Assembly: GCF_001975825.1 (NCBI RefSeq)
Contig: NZ_MTKN01000044.1
Coordinates: 1-64,000 of the forward strand
Direction of reading: 5' to 3'
From: [Flexibacter] sp. ATCC 35208
GTDB taxonomy: Bacteria; Bacteroidota; Bacteroidia; Chitinophagales; Chitinophagaceae
DNA length: 64,000 nt
Part shown: positions 51,826 through 60,540 of the stretch, piece by piece
Position numbering within the stretch: position 1 is the first letter of the stretch
Layout: each line of letters begins with the position of its first letter
Made by a program: the position numbers and the translations under genes
The notes under the pieces: generated by a model
Told to the model about the DNA's origin: nothing
What the model saw: the letters and a program-made list of their open reading frames with translations, nothing else
Database searches by the model: none

Positions 51826-53358
51826 ATGAAAAATGTACTGTTATTGCTCCTGTTATTCCAGCAGGGGGTAAGCGCACAACTTATAAGAAAAGATAGCCTT
51901 GAGCGCTACAATAAAACCCTGAATCCCGGAGAAATGAAATCTGACCTGACCATCTTCCTTAACATCCGTAAGGCGGCTAATTCAGGCCTTTATCGCTATC
52001 GGTCACAAAAGCAGATAGACAGCATTTATAAATGGGCATTTAAGGAGGTTAAAAAGCCTATGACAACGCTGGAATTTTTCCATATTATTCTGCAACTCAC
52101 AGATTTTGAAGGGAGTTGTCACAACTATACCGAACCCGGGTCAGCACTGGTGGAATATTTAAATCGCCAGAAAGCCTTTTTCCCTTACGCATTGAAATAC
52201 ATAGAAGGAAAAATAGTCTTCAATAACAGCGGTGAACAAATCCCTGTTGGCGCTGAAATATTGAGTATCAATGGTGTTCCGGCGCAACAACTGATGCAAT
52301 CCTTTTACAAATACTGCACTACCGATGGCTTTAATATCACTGAAAAACAATCCAATAGCGTAGATAGAAGTTATGGTATCAGGTACCTCTATGAATATGG
52401 TGTAAATGATAGCTTTAAAATAGCTTACCGTGTGCCCGGTAGTAATCAGTCCCAAACTATCACTGCTGCTGCCATCACAAACGATGAACGGAATGCGATG
52501 TTTCCAAAACGCTATAGCGCCCCGGTAGATAGTATTACTGACTGGCGGGTACAGCCTTCTTATAGTTTTAAAATGGTCAGTCCGAATACGGGGCTGTTCA
52601 ATTTCCGTATATTCAATATGGCGGATGATGATACGGATCCCCGTTTCCCCGGTTATGTAAAATACCTCGATAGTGTCTTCCGGTTGCTGGCGCAAAATAA
52701 TGTGCCCAATCTCATCATTGATCTGCGTGGCAATCCCGGTGGTAGCGACCCGACCTTCGAACAACCGGTAATGTACCTGACGGATTCAAATTTCAAAGAG
52801 AATGCAGTAGCCTATAGCATTTTGGGAGACGGTATCCCATATGAACAATACTTCTGGGGCACTTCCACTTCGCATAAAATGGATTCGGTGGAGAAAGTAG
52901 AGGGCAAGATTTTTTTAAAGGATTATTTTCCTGTTTTAATAAATGGGCGAAATATGCAGAACCCCAAATACAACCCTGTCTATCATCCAAAAAGTCCCGG
53001 TTATAAAGGTAAATTGTATATGCTGATTGATGAAGGTGTCGCTTCTGCGGGTTCGCACATGGCATCGCTGGTGAAAGCATATGCAAGGAATGTAACAGTA
53101 GTTGGAGTAGAGACGACGGGCGGGTATTATTACCACAATGGACACATGCCGCTGGTCTATGAATTACCGAATTCAAAGATCAGGTCGAAGTTTTCAATCG
53201 TGCATGTAGAGCAGGATGCGGTGGTGAAACCTGATCAGCCGGAGGGTAGGGGTATTATTCCTGATTATACGGTATGGCCTACGTTTGAAGGCTTTATGCA
53301 GAACAGGGATACGCAGATGGAATATGTTTTAAAACTGATTAATAATGGAGGTATTTAA
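51826..53358 (+). CDS. S41-family (tail-specific) peptidase
   Basis: About 510 residues with a signal peptide (LLLLFQQGVSAQ). A PDZ-like central part (VGAEILSINGVPAQQLMQSF) precedes the S41 core: LIIDLRGNPGGSD is the substrate-binding strand, and the catalytic Ser is in LIDEGVASAGSHMAS. VGVETTGG and a Lys downstream complete the active-site region. Such enzymes cut periplasmic or secreted proteins from unstructured C-termini. It is a single gene; the AraC gene at 53482 is convergent. Confidence 0.9.
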   Translation: MKNVLLLLLLFQQGVSAQLIRKDSLERYNKTLNPGEMKSDLTIFLNIRKAANSGLYRYRSQKQIDSIYKWAFKEVKKPMTTLEFFHIILQLTDFEGSCHNYTEPGSALVEYLNRQKAFFPYALKYIEGKIVFNNSGEQIPVGAEILSINGVPAQQLMQSFYKYCTTDGFNITEKQSNSVDRSYGIRYLYEYGVNDSFKIAYRVPGSNQSQTITAAAITNDERNAMFPKRYSAPVDSITDWRVQPSYSFKMVSPNTGLFNFRIFNMADDDTDPRFPGYVKYLDSVFRLLAQNNVPNLIIDLRGNPGGSDPTFEQPVMYLTDSNFKENAVAYSILGDGIPYEQYFWGTSTSHKMDSVEKVEGKIFLKDYFPVLINGRNMQNPKYNPVYHPKSPGYKGKLYMLIDEGVASAGSHMASLVKAYARNVTVVGVETTGGYYYHNGHMPLVYELPNSKIRSKFSIVHVEQDAVVKPDQPEGRGIIPDYTVWPTFEGFMQNRDTQMEYVLKLINNGGI

Positions 53359-53481
53359 TCTTAAAAGCACGGCTCAAAGTATACCTGATTAACCTGGTAA
53401 AAGTGAGGTCGAAAGCATTCCCCCTTCAGGATGTAATCAAAAAGAGTATACCAGTTCATTTACAATACTCAAACGATACAC

Positions 53482-54339
53482 TCAAGGAAGTGATAAAAAA
53501 GCTGTCTTCCTGAACTGTCCCGCTGTCAGGCCTTCCTGTCGTTTAAACAATTTATTTAAATGACTTTCGTCTGTAAAACCTAATTCCTCTGCAATCTGGG
53601 AAATAGACAAGCTGCTATACCTGAGCCGGCTTTTAGCCAGTTCCAGTTTATAATCCAATATAAACTGCCTGATGGTTTTGCCTGTTTTTTTATTAAAATA
53701 GGCACCGATGTAATCTTTCGAAAGATTGAAATGTGCAGCTATGCCATTCAGGCTGATCTTCTCGTTGTCATATATATTATGCTGTATAAACTGGGTCATT
53801 TCGTATCCGGCAGATTCTACCTGTACAGGGATTTCACTTGTTACAGGCTGCTGGGCATAGCGTGCGATGATATTTAACAGTAAAAAAACAAGATTTTGGA
53901 GCACAACTTCCCTAAAAATGCCATTTTGCTCCCATTCTGTCACGATCCTTTGGATGAGTGAACCGGAAAACTCCCTGTCAGCTTCATTTAACCCGATGAA
54001 CCCCTTAAAATGTCCGGCGTGTTGAAAAATATATTCCAGCTGGCGGAAGTAATGACTCAGTTCCGGTTTGTCGTAACCGATAGGAGAATTGCGTCCGAAT
54101 AACGCTGCTGTAAAATCAATAATTACGAAAGAAGACCTGCTGGCTGCCAGAAACGCGTGTTTGTCTGCAGGGTTGAGGAGGAACAGGTCCCCTTTGCCAT
54201 AAGGGAACTGATTATCATTGATTAAATGCATACCACGACCATCCTGTATAAAGATGATCTCAAAACAGTCATGCCTGTGCATGGGGGTGTGATCAGCAAA
54301 ATACTCCTTAATAGCCAGGGCAAAGTCACTTTTAATCAT
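53482..54339 (-). CDS. AraC-family transcriptional regulator
   Basis: A 285-residue regulator with a cupin sensor (MHRHDCFEIIFIQDGRGMHL, GKGDLFLLNPADKHAF) and an AraC double helix-turn-helix at about 185-280 (ISLNGIAAHFNLSKDYIGAY, ISQIAEELGFTDESHLNKLF). It is divergent from the P1B ATPase, 70 bases away, making that gene the likely target. Metal binding by the His-rich sensor start (HRHDC) is possible but unproven. Confidence 0.93.
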   Translation of the reverse strand: MIKSDFALAIKEYFADHTPMHRHDCFEIIFIQDGRGMHLINDNQFPYGKGDLFLLNPADKHAFLAASRSSFVIIDFTAALFGRNSPIGYDKPELSHYFRQLEYIFQHAGHFKGFIGLNEADREFSGSLIQRIVTEWEQNGIFREVVLQNLVFLLLNIIARYAQQPVTSEIPVQVESAGYEMTQFIQHNIYDNEKISLNGIAAHFNLSKDYIGAYFNKKTGKTIRQFILDYKLELAKSRLRYSSLSISQIAEELGFTDESHLNKLFKRQEGLTAGQFRKTAFLSLP

Positions 54340-54397
54340 GCCTGAAAATTACGGAAATATCTTCGTTTTTTACCTGTTTTAGGAAAATGCCCCTGGG

Positions 54398-54405
54398 TAC
54401 TTTTG
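54398..54405 (+). promoter_or_regulatory. -7 element TACTTTTG for the P-type ATPase
   Basis: TACTTTTG lies 4 bases before ATG 54410. Confidence 0.6.
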
Positions 54406-54409
54406 AGCC

Positions 54410-56188
54410 ATGAAATATCATTTATCCGATCTTATCCGGATAGCAGGCGCCGCCCTGGCGCTGGCACTATCCCTGTCCGGTTATTTGCCGTACATCATTA
54501 TCCCTGTTGCAGCCACCCTGATTTGTGGTTATCCTATGTTTAAAGAAGCTTTTGACGCTATCAGGGAGCGTCATATGACCATGGAGCTCTCGATGTCGAT
54601 AGCCGTACTGGCTACGCTGCTGGTAGGGCAGTATACAACAGGGTTGGTCATTACGCTATTTGTCCTCGTTGCCGAATTACTGGAACACCTGATTGTAGAT
54701 CGTGGCCGCGATGCATTAACCGGGTTGGCTGCATTGATGCCACAAACCGCTAAGGACCTGCAACCCGGTGATACAGTTGTTGTAAAACCAGGGTCACATA
54801 TCCCGGTGGATGGTATTGTGCTCAAAGGGAACAGCTTTGTAAACCAGGCCGCTATTACAGGAGAATCGTTGCCGGTAGAAAAAAGCATCAATAGCGAAGT
54901 ATTGGCCGGAACCATCAATCAGGATGGCGTACTGGAGATCATTGCGACCAGTGTTGGGAAAGATACCATTTTTGGCCGGATTATAGGCGTGATGGAATCA
55001 ATCCAGGCCACTCAGTCCCCCATTGAAAAAACAGCCGATAAACTGGCCGCAAGGCTCGTTTATTTTGCTCTCGGAGGTGCTTTGATCACCTACCTCGTCA
55101 CACATAATATCAATGCTACCATCTCTGCGCTTGTAGTGACTGGTGCCTGTGGTGTGGCAGCTGGTACGCCACTCGCTATCTTAGCAGGTATTGGTCGTGC
55201 GGCCCGCGAAGGCGTAGTCATAAAAGGGGGTGTTTATTTAGAACAACTGGCGCAGGCAGATACCGTTATCTTAGACAAAACAGGCACATTAACATTGAAT
55301 AAAGCCGTAGTCACAGACGTTACCAGCTTTAACGGCATTGGCAGAAACATGCTTTTGACCTTGCTTTCCACCGGTGAGCAACATTCCGATCACCCATTGG
55401 CAGCGGCTATCATGGATGCTGCAAAGAAGGAAGCTATCCTGCCTGTTGACTATGACACGTATAATTACCTCCCAGGAAAAGGGTTAGAATTTTCCCGGCA
55501 AAATACCAGGTACCTGATCGGGAATGCAGGTCTTTTTACTGAAAACAATATCAACTTACACGCTGCAGAACAATGGTTGGATACAGCCCGTCAAAACGGA
55601 GAATCAACTGTTTTAATCGGTAATGATCAACATATTTTAGGTGGCGCCCGAATCATCGACGTTGTTCGTTCCGAAGCGTGCGAAGCCATTTCTGACCTGC
55701 ACGATCATCACTTAAGAACCATTTTATTATCTGGAGATAATACAGCCAGTGTGGCGGGTATAGGTAAAAGCCTGCGCGTAGACGAAGCCGTCGGCAACCT
55801 GCTGCCTACAGATAAATTAGGGTACATATCAAGTCTGAAATCCCGTGGCCACAAAGTCATTATGGTTGGCGATGGCATCAACGATGCGCCAGCCCTTATG
55901 GAAGCCAATGTCGGCATTGCCATGGGTACCAGTTCCCATGTGGCTTTCGAAAGTGCAGACATGGTGCTCACGAACAATGACTTACGAAAAGTGGCTACCG
56001 CTATTGCGATTGCTAAGAAATGTATGAACGTGATTCAGTTTAATTTCTGGGGGACCATCATTGTAGATGCTATCGGCATTGTACTGGCTTTCCTGGGGTA
56101 TTTGAGTCCCATGACAGCCGCAATGATTCATGTAGGTTCTGAATTGATTTTCATTCTAAATGCTGCACGGTTATTTAGAAAAGGGTAA
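54410..56188 (+). CDS. P1B-type heavy-metal ATPase with atypical GAC motif
   Basis: A 592-residue metal-exporting P-type ATPase with no N-terminal metal-binding domain. The actuator has TGES (150-153), the phosphorylation motif is DKTGTLT (Asp289), HP is in SDHPLA, and the hinge is GDGINDAPAL. In membrane helix 6, where P1B pumps have CPC/SPC, the sequence is VTGACGVAAGTP (Gly-Ala-Cys at 245-247), so the conserved proline is missing. The last helix has HVGSEL, closest to P1B-4 (HEGG/S). Metal identity is uncertain, perhaps Co, Fe or Zn. It is divergent from the AraC gene. Confidence 0.92.
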   Translation: MKYHLSDLIRIAGAALALALSLSGYLPYIIIPVAATLICGYPMFKEAFDAIRERHMTMELSMSIAVLATLLVGQYTTGLVITLFVLVAELLEHLIVDRGRDALTGLAALMPQTAKDLQPGDTVVVKPGSHIPVDGIVLKGNSFVNQAAITGESLPVEKSINSEVLAGTINQDGVLEIIATSVGKDTIFGRIIGVMESIQATQSPIEKTADKLAARLVYFALGGALITYLVTHNINATISALVVTGACGVAAGTPLAILAGIGRAAREGVVIKGGVYLEQLAQADTVILDKTGTLTLNKAVVTDVTSFNGIGRNMLLTLLSTGEQHSDHPLAAAIMDAAKKEAILPVDYDTYNYLPGKGLEFSRQNTRYLIGNAGLFTENNINLHAAEQWLDTARQNGESTVLIGNDQHILGGARIIDVVRSEACEAISDLHDHHLRTILLSGDNTASVAGIGKSLRVDEAVGNLLPTDKLGYISSLKSRGHKVIMVGDGINDAPALMEANVGIAMGTSSHVAFESADMVLTNNDLRKVATAIAIAKKCMNVIQFNFWGTIIVDAIGIVLAFLGYLSPMTAAMIHVGSELIFILNAARLFRKG

Positions 56189-56384
56189 AGCGCTATATTG
56201 ATCGCCTGTTGTTATATTAATAATGTGGAACGTCCTGTTTCCGCTGGCATTGCTAAATTTGACGGAGAGAAATTTGAACCATATGGTAAATAGTTTTGGC
56301 CCAAAATATCAAACCTGCTTCAGCGCTGCCTTTTGTAAGGACAGTCCTGAAGCAGTTACAGTCAGATTTAGTAGCTGCCCGGGA

Positions 56385-56807
56385 CTATGCAATCCTGGGT
56401 AGTCTTACTGCAGTCAGCACAATGCACCCCGCTTGTTTGCTTCCATCCTTACAGGAATTATCCTGCAATATATCGGCCACTGCTGTATGTGTACCATAAT
56501 GGGCTACTACGCCATTTACTACCCCTTCCATCAGTTCCATGTTGGAGTAATCATAAAATATAGGCTCGACCTTGATAATAGACCTGAATTCCTGTTCCAG
56601 CTGAAACCTGATTTTCTTCTCTACGTCAGGTAGTGCCTGTTCGTTACATCTCACGGCATTGATGATCACCTGGGTGTCCCATACGATTCGCTCTCTTACC
56701 CAGCCAAAATAGTTTTTCCCTGAAGTAATAATTTGCTCTTGTTTAAAGTTGTGATCAGGAATCAGTTTGTTGATCTCTTCAATGATGTGGCTTTTAGAGT
56801 AATCCAT
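56385..56807 (-). CDS. Hypothetical protein (140 residues)
   Basis: A soluble protein starting MDYSKSHIIEEINKLIPDHN. There is no signal peptide or clear domain; the middle IIKVEPIFYDYSNMELMEGV has alternating hydrophobic character, and the end carries two cysteines (DNSCKDGSKQAGCIV). The frame is clean from start to stop and lies between the ATPase and the DJ-1/YHS gene. I do not recognise it. Confidence 0.5.
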   Translation of the reverse strand: MDYSKSHIIEEINKLIPDHNFKQEQIITSGKNYFGWVRERIVWDTQVIINAVRCNEQALPDVEKKIRFQLEQEFRSIIKVEPIFYDYSNMELMEGVVNGVVAHYGTHTAVADILQDNSCKDGSKQAGCIVLTAVRLPRIA

Positions 56808-57048
56808 TTTAATTGTAATTTTTATCGAAGGTCTTTTTCAACTGTGAGATTAATACTCCCCGCATTGATAATTCATGTTCAAAATCTCACCATTGAGTGA
56901 TCTTTGTCAGTCATAACATAAGACGTGGCATAGGCGGATTATCAATTCAACAATTTAGACAATTGTAGTTAAATAATCAAAAGCAGACCATTTTATTTAT
57001 AACTTGCGGATGATGCAACTTCGTCTCATAACGGTCTACCCGCTACTG

Positions 57049-57069
57049 ACCGGCTTTTACCGGTTTTTT
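57049..57069 (+). terminator. Hairpin with T run in the 56808-57147 gap
   Basis: ACCGG / CCGGT stem followed by six T, 79 bases before the DJ-1/YHS start. No gene precedes it on this strand, so it could end a short RNA or attenuate the DJ-1/YHS message. The rest of the gap is AT-rich and holds nothing else I can support. Confidence 0.4.
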
Positions 57070-57147
57070 GCATTGTCGGGGTTCCCTCCCTCGGCACGCC
57101 TGTTGGCGGTCTCCTAACGTTTACGAATATTTTTTAATTTTTTACTC

Positions 57148-57981
57148 ATGAGAATGATTTTTTTAATCGTCTCCTTCTTAACGGGAGCAGTAGCGCTATA
57201 TGCGCAAACGCCGGTTGTAAAAGTGGCGGTATTGTTATATCCGGGAATGGAACTGCAGGACTTTGCAGGCCCGGCAGATGTATTTATAAAAGCAGCGGAA
57301 ATAACACGTGGAGAGTACCAGTTATATACCGTGTCAATGAAACAGGAATGGGTGTATTCAGAAGGACATGTGGGTATACAACCCGATTACACCATCCGGC
57401 AGATGCCAAAGATGGATGTCCTGGTGATTCCCGGTGCATCTATGGGAACGATTGATTCGCTTAGCAAGGATAGTGCGATGTTATCACTGCTCAGGCAGTA
57501 CCAGGATAGTGTTTCTGTAGTAATGTCCGTATGCACCGGTGCTTATTTACTCGCGGCGGCTGGCTTGCTGGATCATCAGAAAGCCACGACCCACTTCTTT
57601 GTGGCGGATGATTTTGCGAAGGCATTCCCGGGCATCACATTGGTCAGAGACGTCCGCTATGTAGATGAAGGGAATATCCTGACCACCGCTGGTGTGACTT
57701 CCGGCATAGATGGCGCCCTGCGCCTGGTAGAACGCTATAGCGGAGACCGCATTGCGGCCATGGTGGCAAGGGGCATGCAGTATACCCCGCATAGGGAAGA
57801 AGCCTGGCCACAGGCGCCTACAGGTATGAACCTGAAAGGGGATGCGGATGTAATATGCGGGATGATAGCAATTGATAAAAATGTATATGCTGAGTACAAG
57901 GGGAAAAGGTATTATTTCTGCTCTGAAACCTGTAAAAAGGCCTTTCTGAAGAACCCTGGGAAGTATGTACCGGGGTCGTAG
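57148..57981 (+). CDS. Secreted DJ-1/PfpI protein fused to a YHS metal domain
   Basis: A 277-residue exported protein: signal peptide 1-20 (ALYAQ), a DJ-1/PfpI (isonitrile-hydratase/ThiJ-like) domain about 24-215 with the nucleophile elbow VVMSVCTGAYLLAAAG (Cys about 130) and the acidic residue in LLYPGMELQDFAGPADVF. From about 232 a YHS domain follows: VICGMIAIDKN, YKGKRYYFCSETCKKAF, NPGKYV. YHS domains bind metals, often in copper or silver proteins. Fusion suggests redox or metal sensing in the periplasm. It is single-gene with a long hairpin after it. Confidence 0.88.
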   Translation: MRMIFLIVSFLTGAVALYAQTPVVKVAVLLYPGMELQDFAGPADVFIKAAEITRGEYQLYTVSMKQEWVYSEGHVGIQPDYTIRQMPKMDVLVIPGASMGTIDSLSKDSAMLSLLRQYQDSVSVVMSVCTGAYLLAAAGLLDHQKATTHFFVADDFAKAFPGITLVRDVRYVDEGNILTTAGVTSGIDGALRLVERYSGDRIAAMVARGMQYTPHREEAWPQAPTGMNLKGDADVICGMIAIDKNVYAEYKGKRYYFCSETCKKAFLKNPGKYVPGS

Positions 57982-58014
57982 TCGCTATAGTATAGATTCG
58001 TTATTATACCGACA

Positions 58015-58083
58015 CTTTAAGGTCACCAAAAGGGCACTTCAATATCCCGGGGATAATGAGGTGCCCTTTTGGTGCCCTTAAAG
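58015..58083. terminator. Long hairpin after the DJ-1/YHS gene
   Basis: Arms of 23 bases with one mismatch (58015-58037 and 58061-58083), reading CTTTAAGG, one mismatch, CACCAAAAGGGCAC. The pieces AAAGGGCAC and GTGCCCTTTTGG recur around it. It is longer than a usual terminator. Confidence 0.7.
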
Positions 58084-58191
58084 TACCCTTTTGGCATTAA
58101 GGCTACAACGAAGCCAGAGCGTCAAAAGACGTTCAGCCACTACTGTATTTCATAGAAAGTATTCATTTCAGATGCAGTTGAGGGATCCGCA

Positions 58192-59028
58192 TTAAGATGA
58201 ATGGTCCTTTTTATAGGTGCGAAAGGTGGTGGTAGTTCTTTTCTTGAAATAATTGGAGAGGTGACTTTCGTCGGTAAAGCCAAATTCGTCGGCTATTTGC
58301 CGGAGGGTAAGCCCGGCAACTACGCGGCCTTCAATGAGTTTTATCCGGTAGTTGTCAATGTATTCTCTGAAAGAGATGCCATAGTTGTTTTTAAAGTATT
58401 TGCCGAAGTAGTTTTGAGAGATGTTGAAGGTTTGGGACAGGTGTTTTACCTGGATCTTTTCAGGTTCATAGATGTGTTGGTGAATGAAGGATATCAAAGC
58501 CTGCTTATCATTGTCCCAGGTATAGGGTGTATTCAGGTCTCCCCATTGTTGCTGGAATAGGGCGAAGAGCGAGAGGACCTGGTAGAAGATGAAAGGGGAG
58601 GAGAGGACTTCTTTGCTGTCTTTGGAGTCGATGAGGGTTTTGATGGTTCTGAGTAAATTAATTTGGGAAAGGTTATCCATGTTTAAACGCATTTCCTTAA
58701 ATGCCTTGTTCCGCATCATCATTTCAGGCTGGAATTTTAGCAGTGCATTTGGCATGAGAGAACGTCTTTCGCTAAAATAACTATCTGTGAATTTTATGAC
58801 CCCAAAATGCGTTTTTCGCTTTATTTCCAGGTAATGGGTGTCCTCAGGAGAGATGAGGAACCAGTCATTGGCCCGGTAATCCACGACGTTGTTATTCAGG
58901 TGGTGCCTGCCACTGCCAGTGAAGATGTATACAATCTCATAATAGTTCTGAGAATGAGAAGGTTGGTGAAATTGTTCCTTGACAAACTCCTCAATCACTA
59001 AAGCGTCGAACTGCCGAAGTTTCTTCAT
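58192..59028 (-). CDS. AraC-family transcriptional regulator
   Basis: A 278-residue regulator with a cupin sensor (YEIVYIFTGSGRHHLNNNVV, NDWFLISPEDTHYLEI) and a double helix-turn-helix at about 175-275 (KHLSQTFNISQNYFGKYF, LRQIADEFGFTDESHLSNYF). The ISPEDTHYLEIKRKTHFGVI segment marks the same sub-family as the regulator at 53482. It is divergent from the AEC transporter 90 bases away, its likely target. Confidence 0.93.
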   Translation of the reverse strand: MKKLRQFDALVIEEFVKEQFHQPSHSQNYYEIVYIFTGSGRHHLNNNVVDYRANDWFLISPEDTHYLEIKRKTHFGVIKFTDSYFSERRSLMPNALLKFQPEMMMRNKAFKEMRLNMDNLSQINLLRTIKTLIDSKDSKEVLSSPFIFYQVLSLFALFQQQWGDLNTPYTWDNDKQALISFIHQHIYEPEKIQVKHLSQTFNISQNYFGKYFKNNYGISFREYIDNYRIKLIEGRVVAGLTLRQIADEFGFTDESHLSNYFKKRTTTTFRTYKKDHSS

Positions 59029-59118
59029 AGCTTAAAATTACAAATTATTGGCGCTTTTTTGCAAGTTAATCCAGTGTAGGGTTTACCAATTTTGCAGGAT
59101 AACTTTTGTTAAAGTAGA

Positions 59119-60033
59119 ATGGATAATTTTATATTAATCGCTGTCTGCATGCTGGCAGGCATGTTGATGCAAAGGGCTAAATTATTACCTGCAGATGCCC
59201 ATAAAGGAATCAATACCTGGTTACTGTACCTCGCATTGCCCGCAGTCTCGCTGAAATATATTCCTACCATACAGTGGTCGCTGTCCATGTTGTTTCCATT
59301 GGCATCGACGGTGATTGTGTGGGCGGGGAGTCATTTATTTACATCGTTATATTCAAAGCATAAGCGATATGGGCAGCGGTCCAGGAGTACGCTGGAGCTG
59401 GCCAGTGGGTATAGTAATACGTCTTTTATAGGGTTTCCGCTGATCATCGCTTATTTTGGAGAACAGTACCTGAGTATAGCTATTATCTGCGACCAGGTAT
59501 TGTTTATACTATTGTCTACAGCTGGGATTATTACGGCTATAAAGGGGGATCGTAAGTCAGGAACAGCGATAGAGGCCAAAATGATCCTGAAGAAACTGTT
59601 TACATTTCCACCTTTTATAGGTTGTATTACGGCGCTGACATTACCGCATTTTGTGAACCTGGCGCCGATAGAACCATTGTTTGGAAAACTGGCGGGTACG
59701 GTGGCGCCGCTGGCATTGTTCTCTATTGGGATGCAGTTGCGGTTTAATGGTTGGGAAAAACAGCGGGGACAGTTGTCAATGGTGTTATTGTATAAGTTGC
59801 TGATAGCACCGTTGCTGGTACTGGCAGCGGCCGTTATTACAGGGGTATGGGGTAATGTGGCGAAGATCAGCATTTTTGAAGCGAGTATGCCTACGTTTAT
59901 TACGGCCAGTGTGGTAGCGGAGCAGTTTAACCTGAATTTCCGGCTGATCAACCTGATTATTGGTATAGGTATCCTATTGAGTCTGATGTCGACGTTTATG
60001 TGGGCGAATATCCTGCAGTATGTATACGGTTGA
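59119..60033 (+). CDS. AEC-family transporter (auxin efflux carrier-like)
   Basis: A 304-residue, ten-helix membrane transporter of the AEC/membrane-transport superfamily. It has two five-helix repeats; FILIAVCMLAGMLMQRA and INTWLLYLALPAVSLKYIP form the first helices, GYSNTSFIGFPL is the discontinuous helix motif, and ASMPTFITASVVAEQF the second. Bacterial members carry dicarboxylates or other small acids. It is divergent from the AraC gene. Confidence 0.9.
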   Translation: MDNFILIAVCMLAGMLMQRAKLLPADAHKGINTWLLYLALPAVSLKYIPTIQWSLSMLFPLASTVIVWAGSHLFTSLYSKHKRYGQRSRSTLELASGYSNTSFIGFPLIIAYFGEQYLSIAIICDQVLFILLSTAGIITAIKGDRKSGTAIEAKMILKKLFTFPPFIGCITALTLPHFVNLAPIEPLFGKLAGTVAPLALFSIGMQLRFNGWEKQRGQLSMVLLYKLLIAPLLVLAAAVITGVWGNVAKISIFEASMPTFITASVVAEQFNLNFRLINLIIGIGILLSLMSTFMWANILQYVYG

Positions 60034-60051
60034 TTTTTAATCGAATTCTAA

Positions 60052-60104
60052 TCTGCTGGTAGGGAGGATTGCGCTAACTTGGACGCATGTTTTCTACCAG
60101 CAGA
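60052..60104. other. Inverted repeat TCTGCTGGTAG in the 60034-60345 gap
   Basis: Perfect 11-base arms at 60052-60062 and 60094-60104 with a 31-base loop. It may be a cruciform or a weak terminator of the AEC gene. Confidence 0.5.
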
Positions 60105-60218
60105 TATTTATATCTTTCCTTGCAGACCTTCCCGAAAGGTTTTACTACAGTTATACCCCTGAAATCATTTCAATTTATTGATCACTTATCAGTAGTAGCC
60201 CGTGCTGCTATAGATTGA
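60087..60218 (+). CDS. Possible small ORF (43 residues)
   Basis: ATG 60087 follows TAACTTGG, a near match to the -7 element, by 4 bases, as for other genes here. The frame reads MFSTSRYLYLSLQTFPKGFT and then VIPLKSFQFIDHLSVVARAA, ending at 60218. There is no family, signal or partner. The evidence is promoter spacing and a clean short frame, and it overlaps the right arm of the inverted repeat. Confidence 0.25.
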   Translation: MFSTSRYLYLSLQTFPKGFTTVIPLKSFQFIDHLSVVARAAID

Positions 60219-60303
60219 TAGTAGAAACACATGGGTCCTTAGTCATAAGGAGTCTAATTGAGTTTATAGGTTTTTAAAGAAAAAACTTAGTTCGCAAAGA
60301 AAT

Positions 60304-60325
60304 GGCCTGGCAGTCCTGCCAGGCC
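60304..60325 (-). terminator. Terminator of the PIN toxin-antitoxin unit
   Basis: Perfect 9-base stem GGCCTGGCA / TGCCAGGCC with a 4-base loop. On the minus strand ATTTCTTT follows. Confidence 0.75.
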
Positions 60326-60345
60326 TTATAAACAGGTTGAGATCC

Positions 60346-60537
60346 TTATTCATTATCAACATAATATTTTTCATAATCGGTGATACCCAGCGACGCAAAA
60401 AAGTTCTTACTGGTTTCCCTCAGCTTTTTGTCAAATGCTTCCGGATCTGCTTCCATTTCAATAGCATGGCGCAAGCGTATCTGCCTTAACTTTGCCATAA
60501 ATGGGCTGTTTTTTTCTGTCATGTACTTATATTTCAT
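60346..60537 (-). CDS. Small partner of the PIN protein (probable antitoxin)
   Basis: A 63-residue helical, charged protein: MKYKYMTEKNSPFMAKLRQI and DKKLRETSKNFFASLGITDY. It has no visible DNA-binding domain. It follows the PIN gene by 3 bases, the reverse of the usual antitoxin-first order, which is nevertheless common for PIN pairs in Bacteroidota. Its role as antitoxin is inferred from position and size. Confidence 0.6.
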   Translation of the reverse strand: MKYKYMTEKNSPFMAKLRQIRLRHAIEMEADPEAFDKKLRETSKNFFASLGITDYEKYYVDNE

Positions 60538-60540
60538 AAT

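Noticed and set aside
53365-53512. Short plus-strand frame reading AFPLQDVIKKSIPVHLQYSN, like the end of an STN domain of TonB/FecR-type receptors
   Set aside because: No start, no remaining receptor sequence, and it overlaps the AraC 3' end. It could be a relic, but the resemblance is too weak to call.
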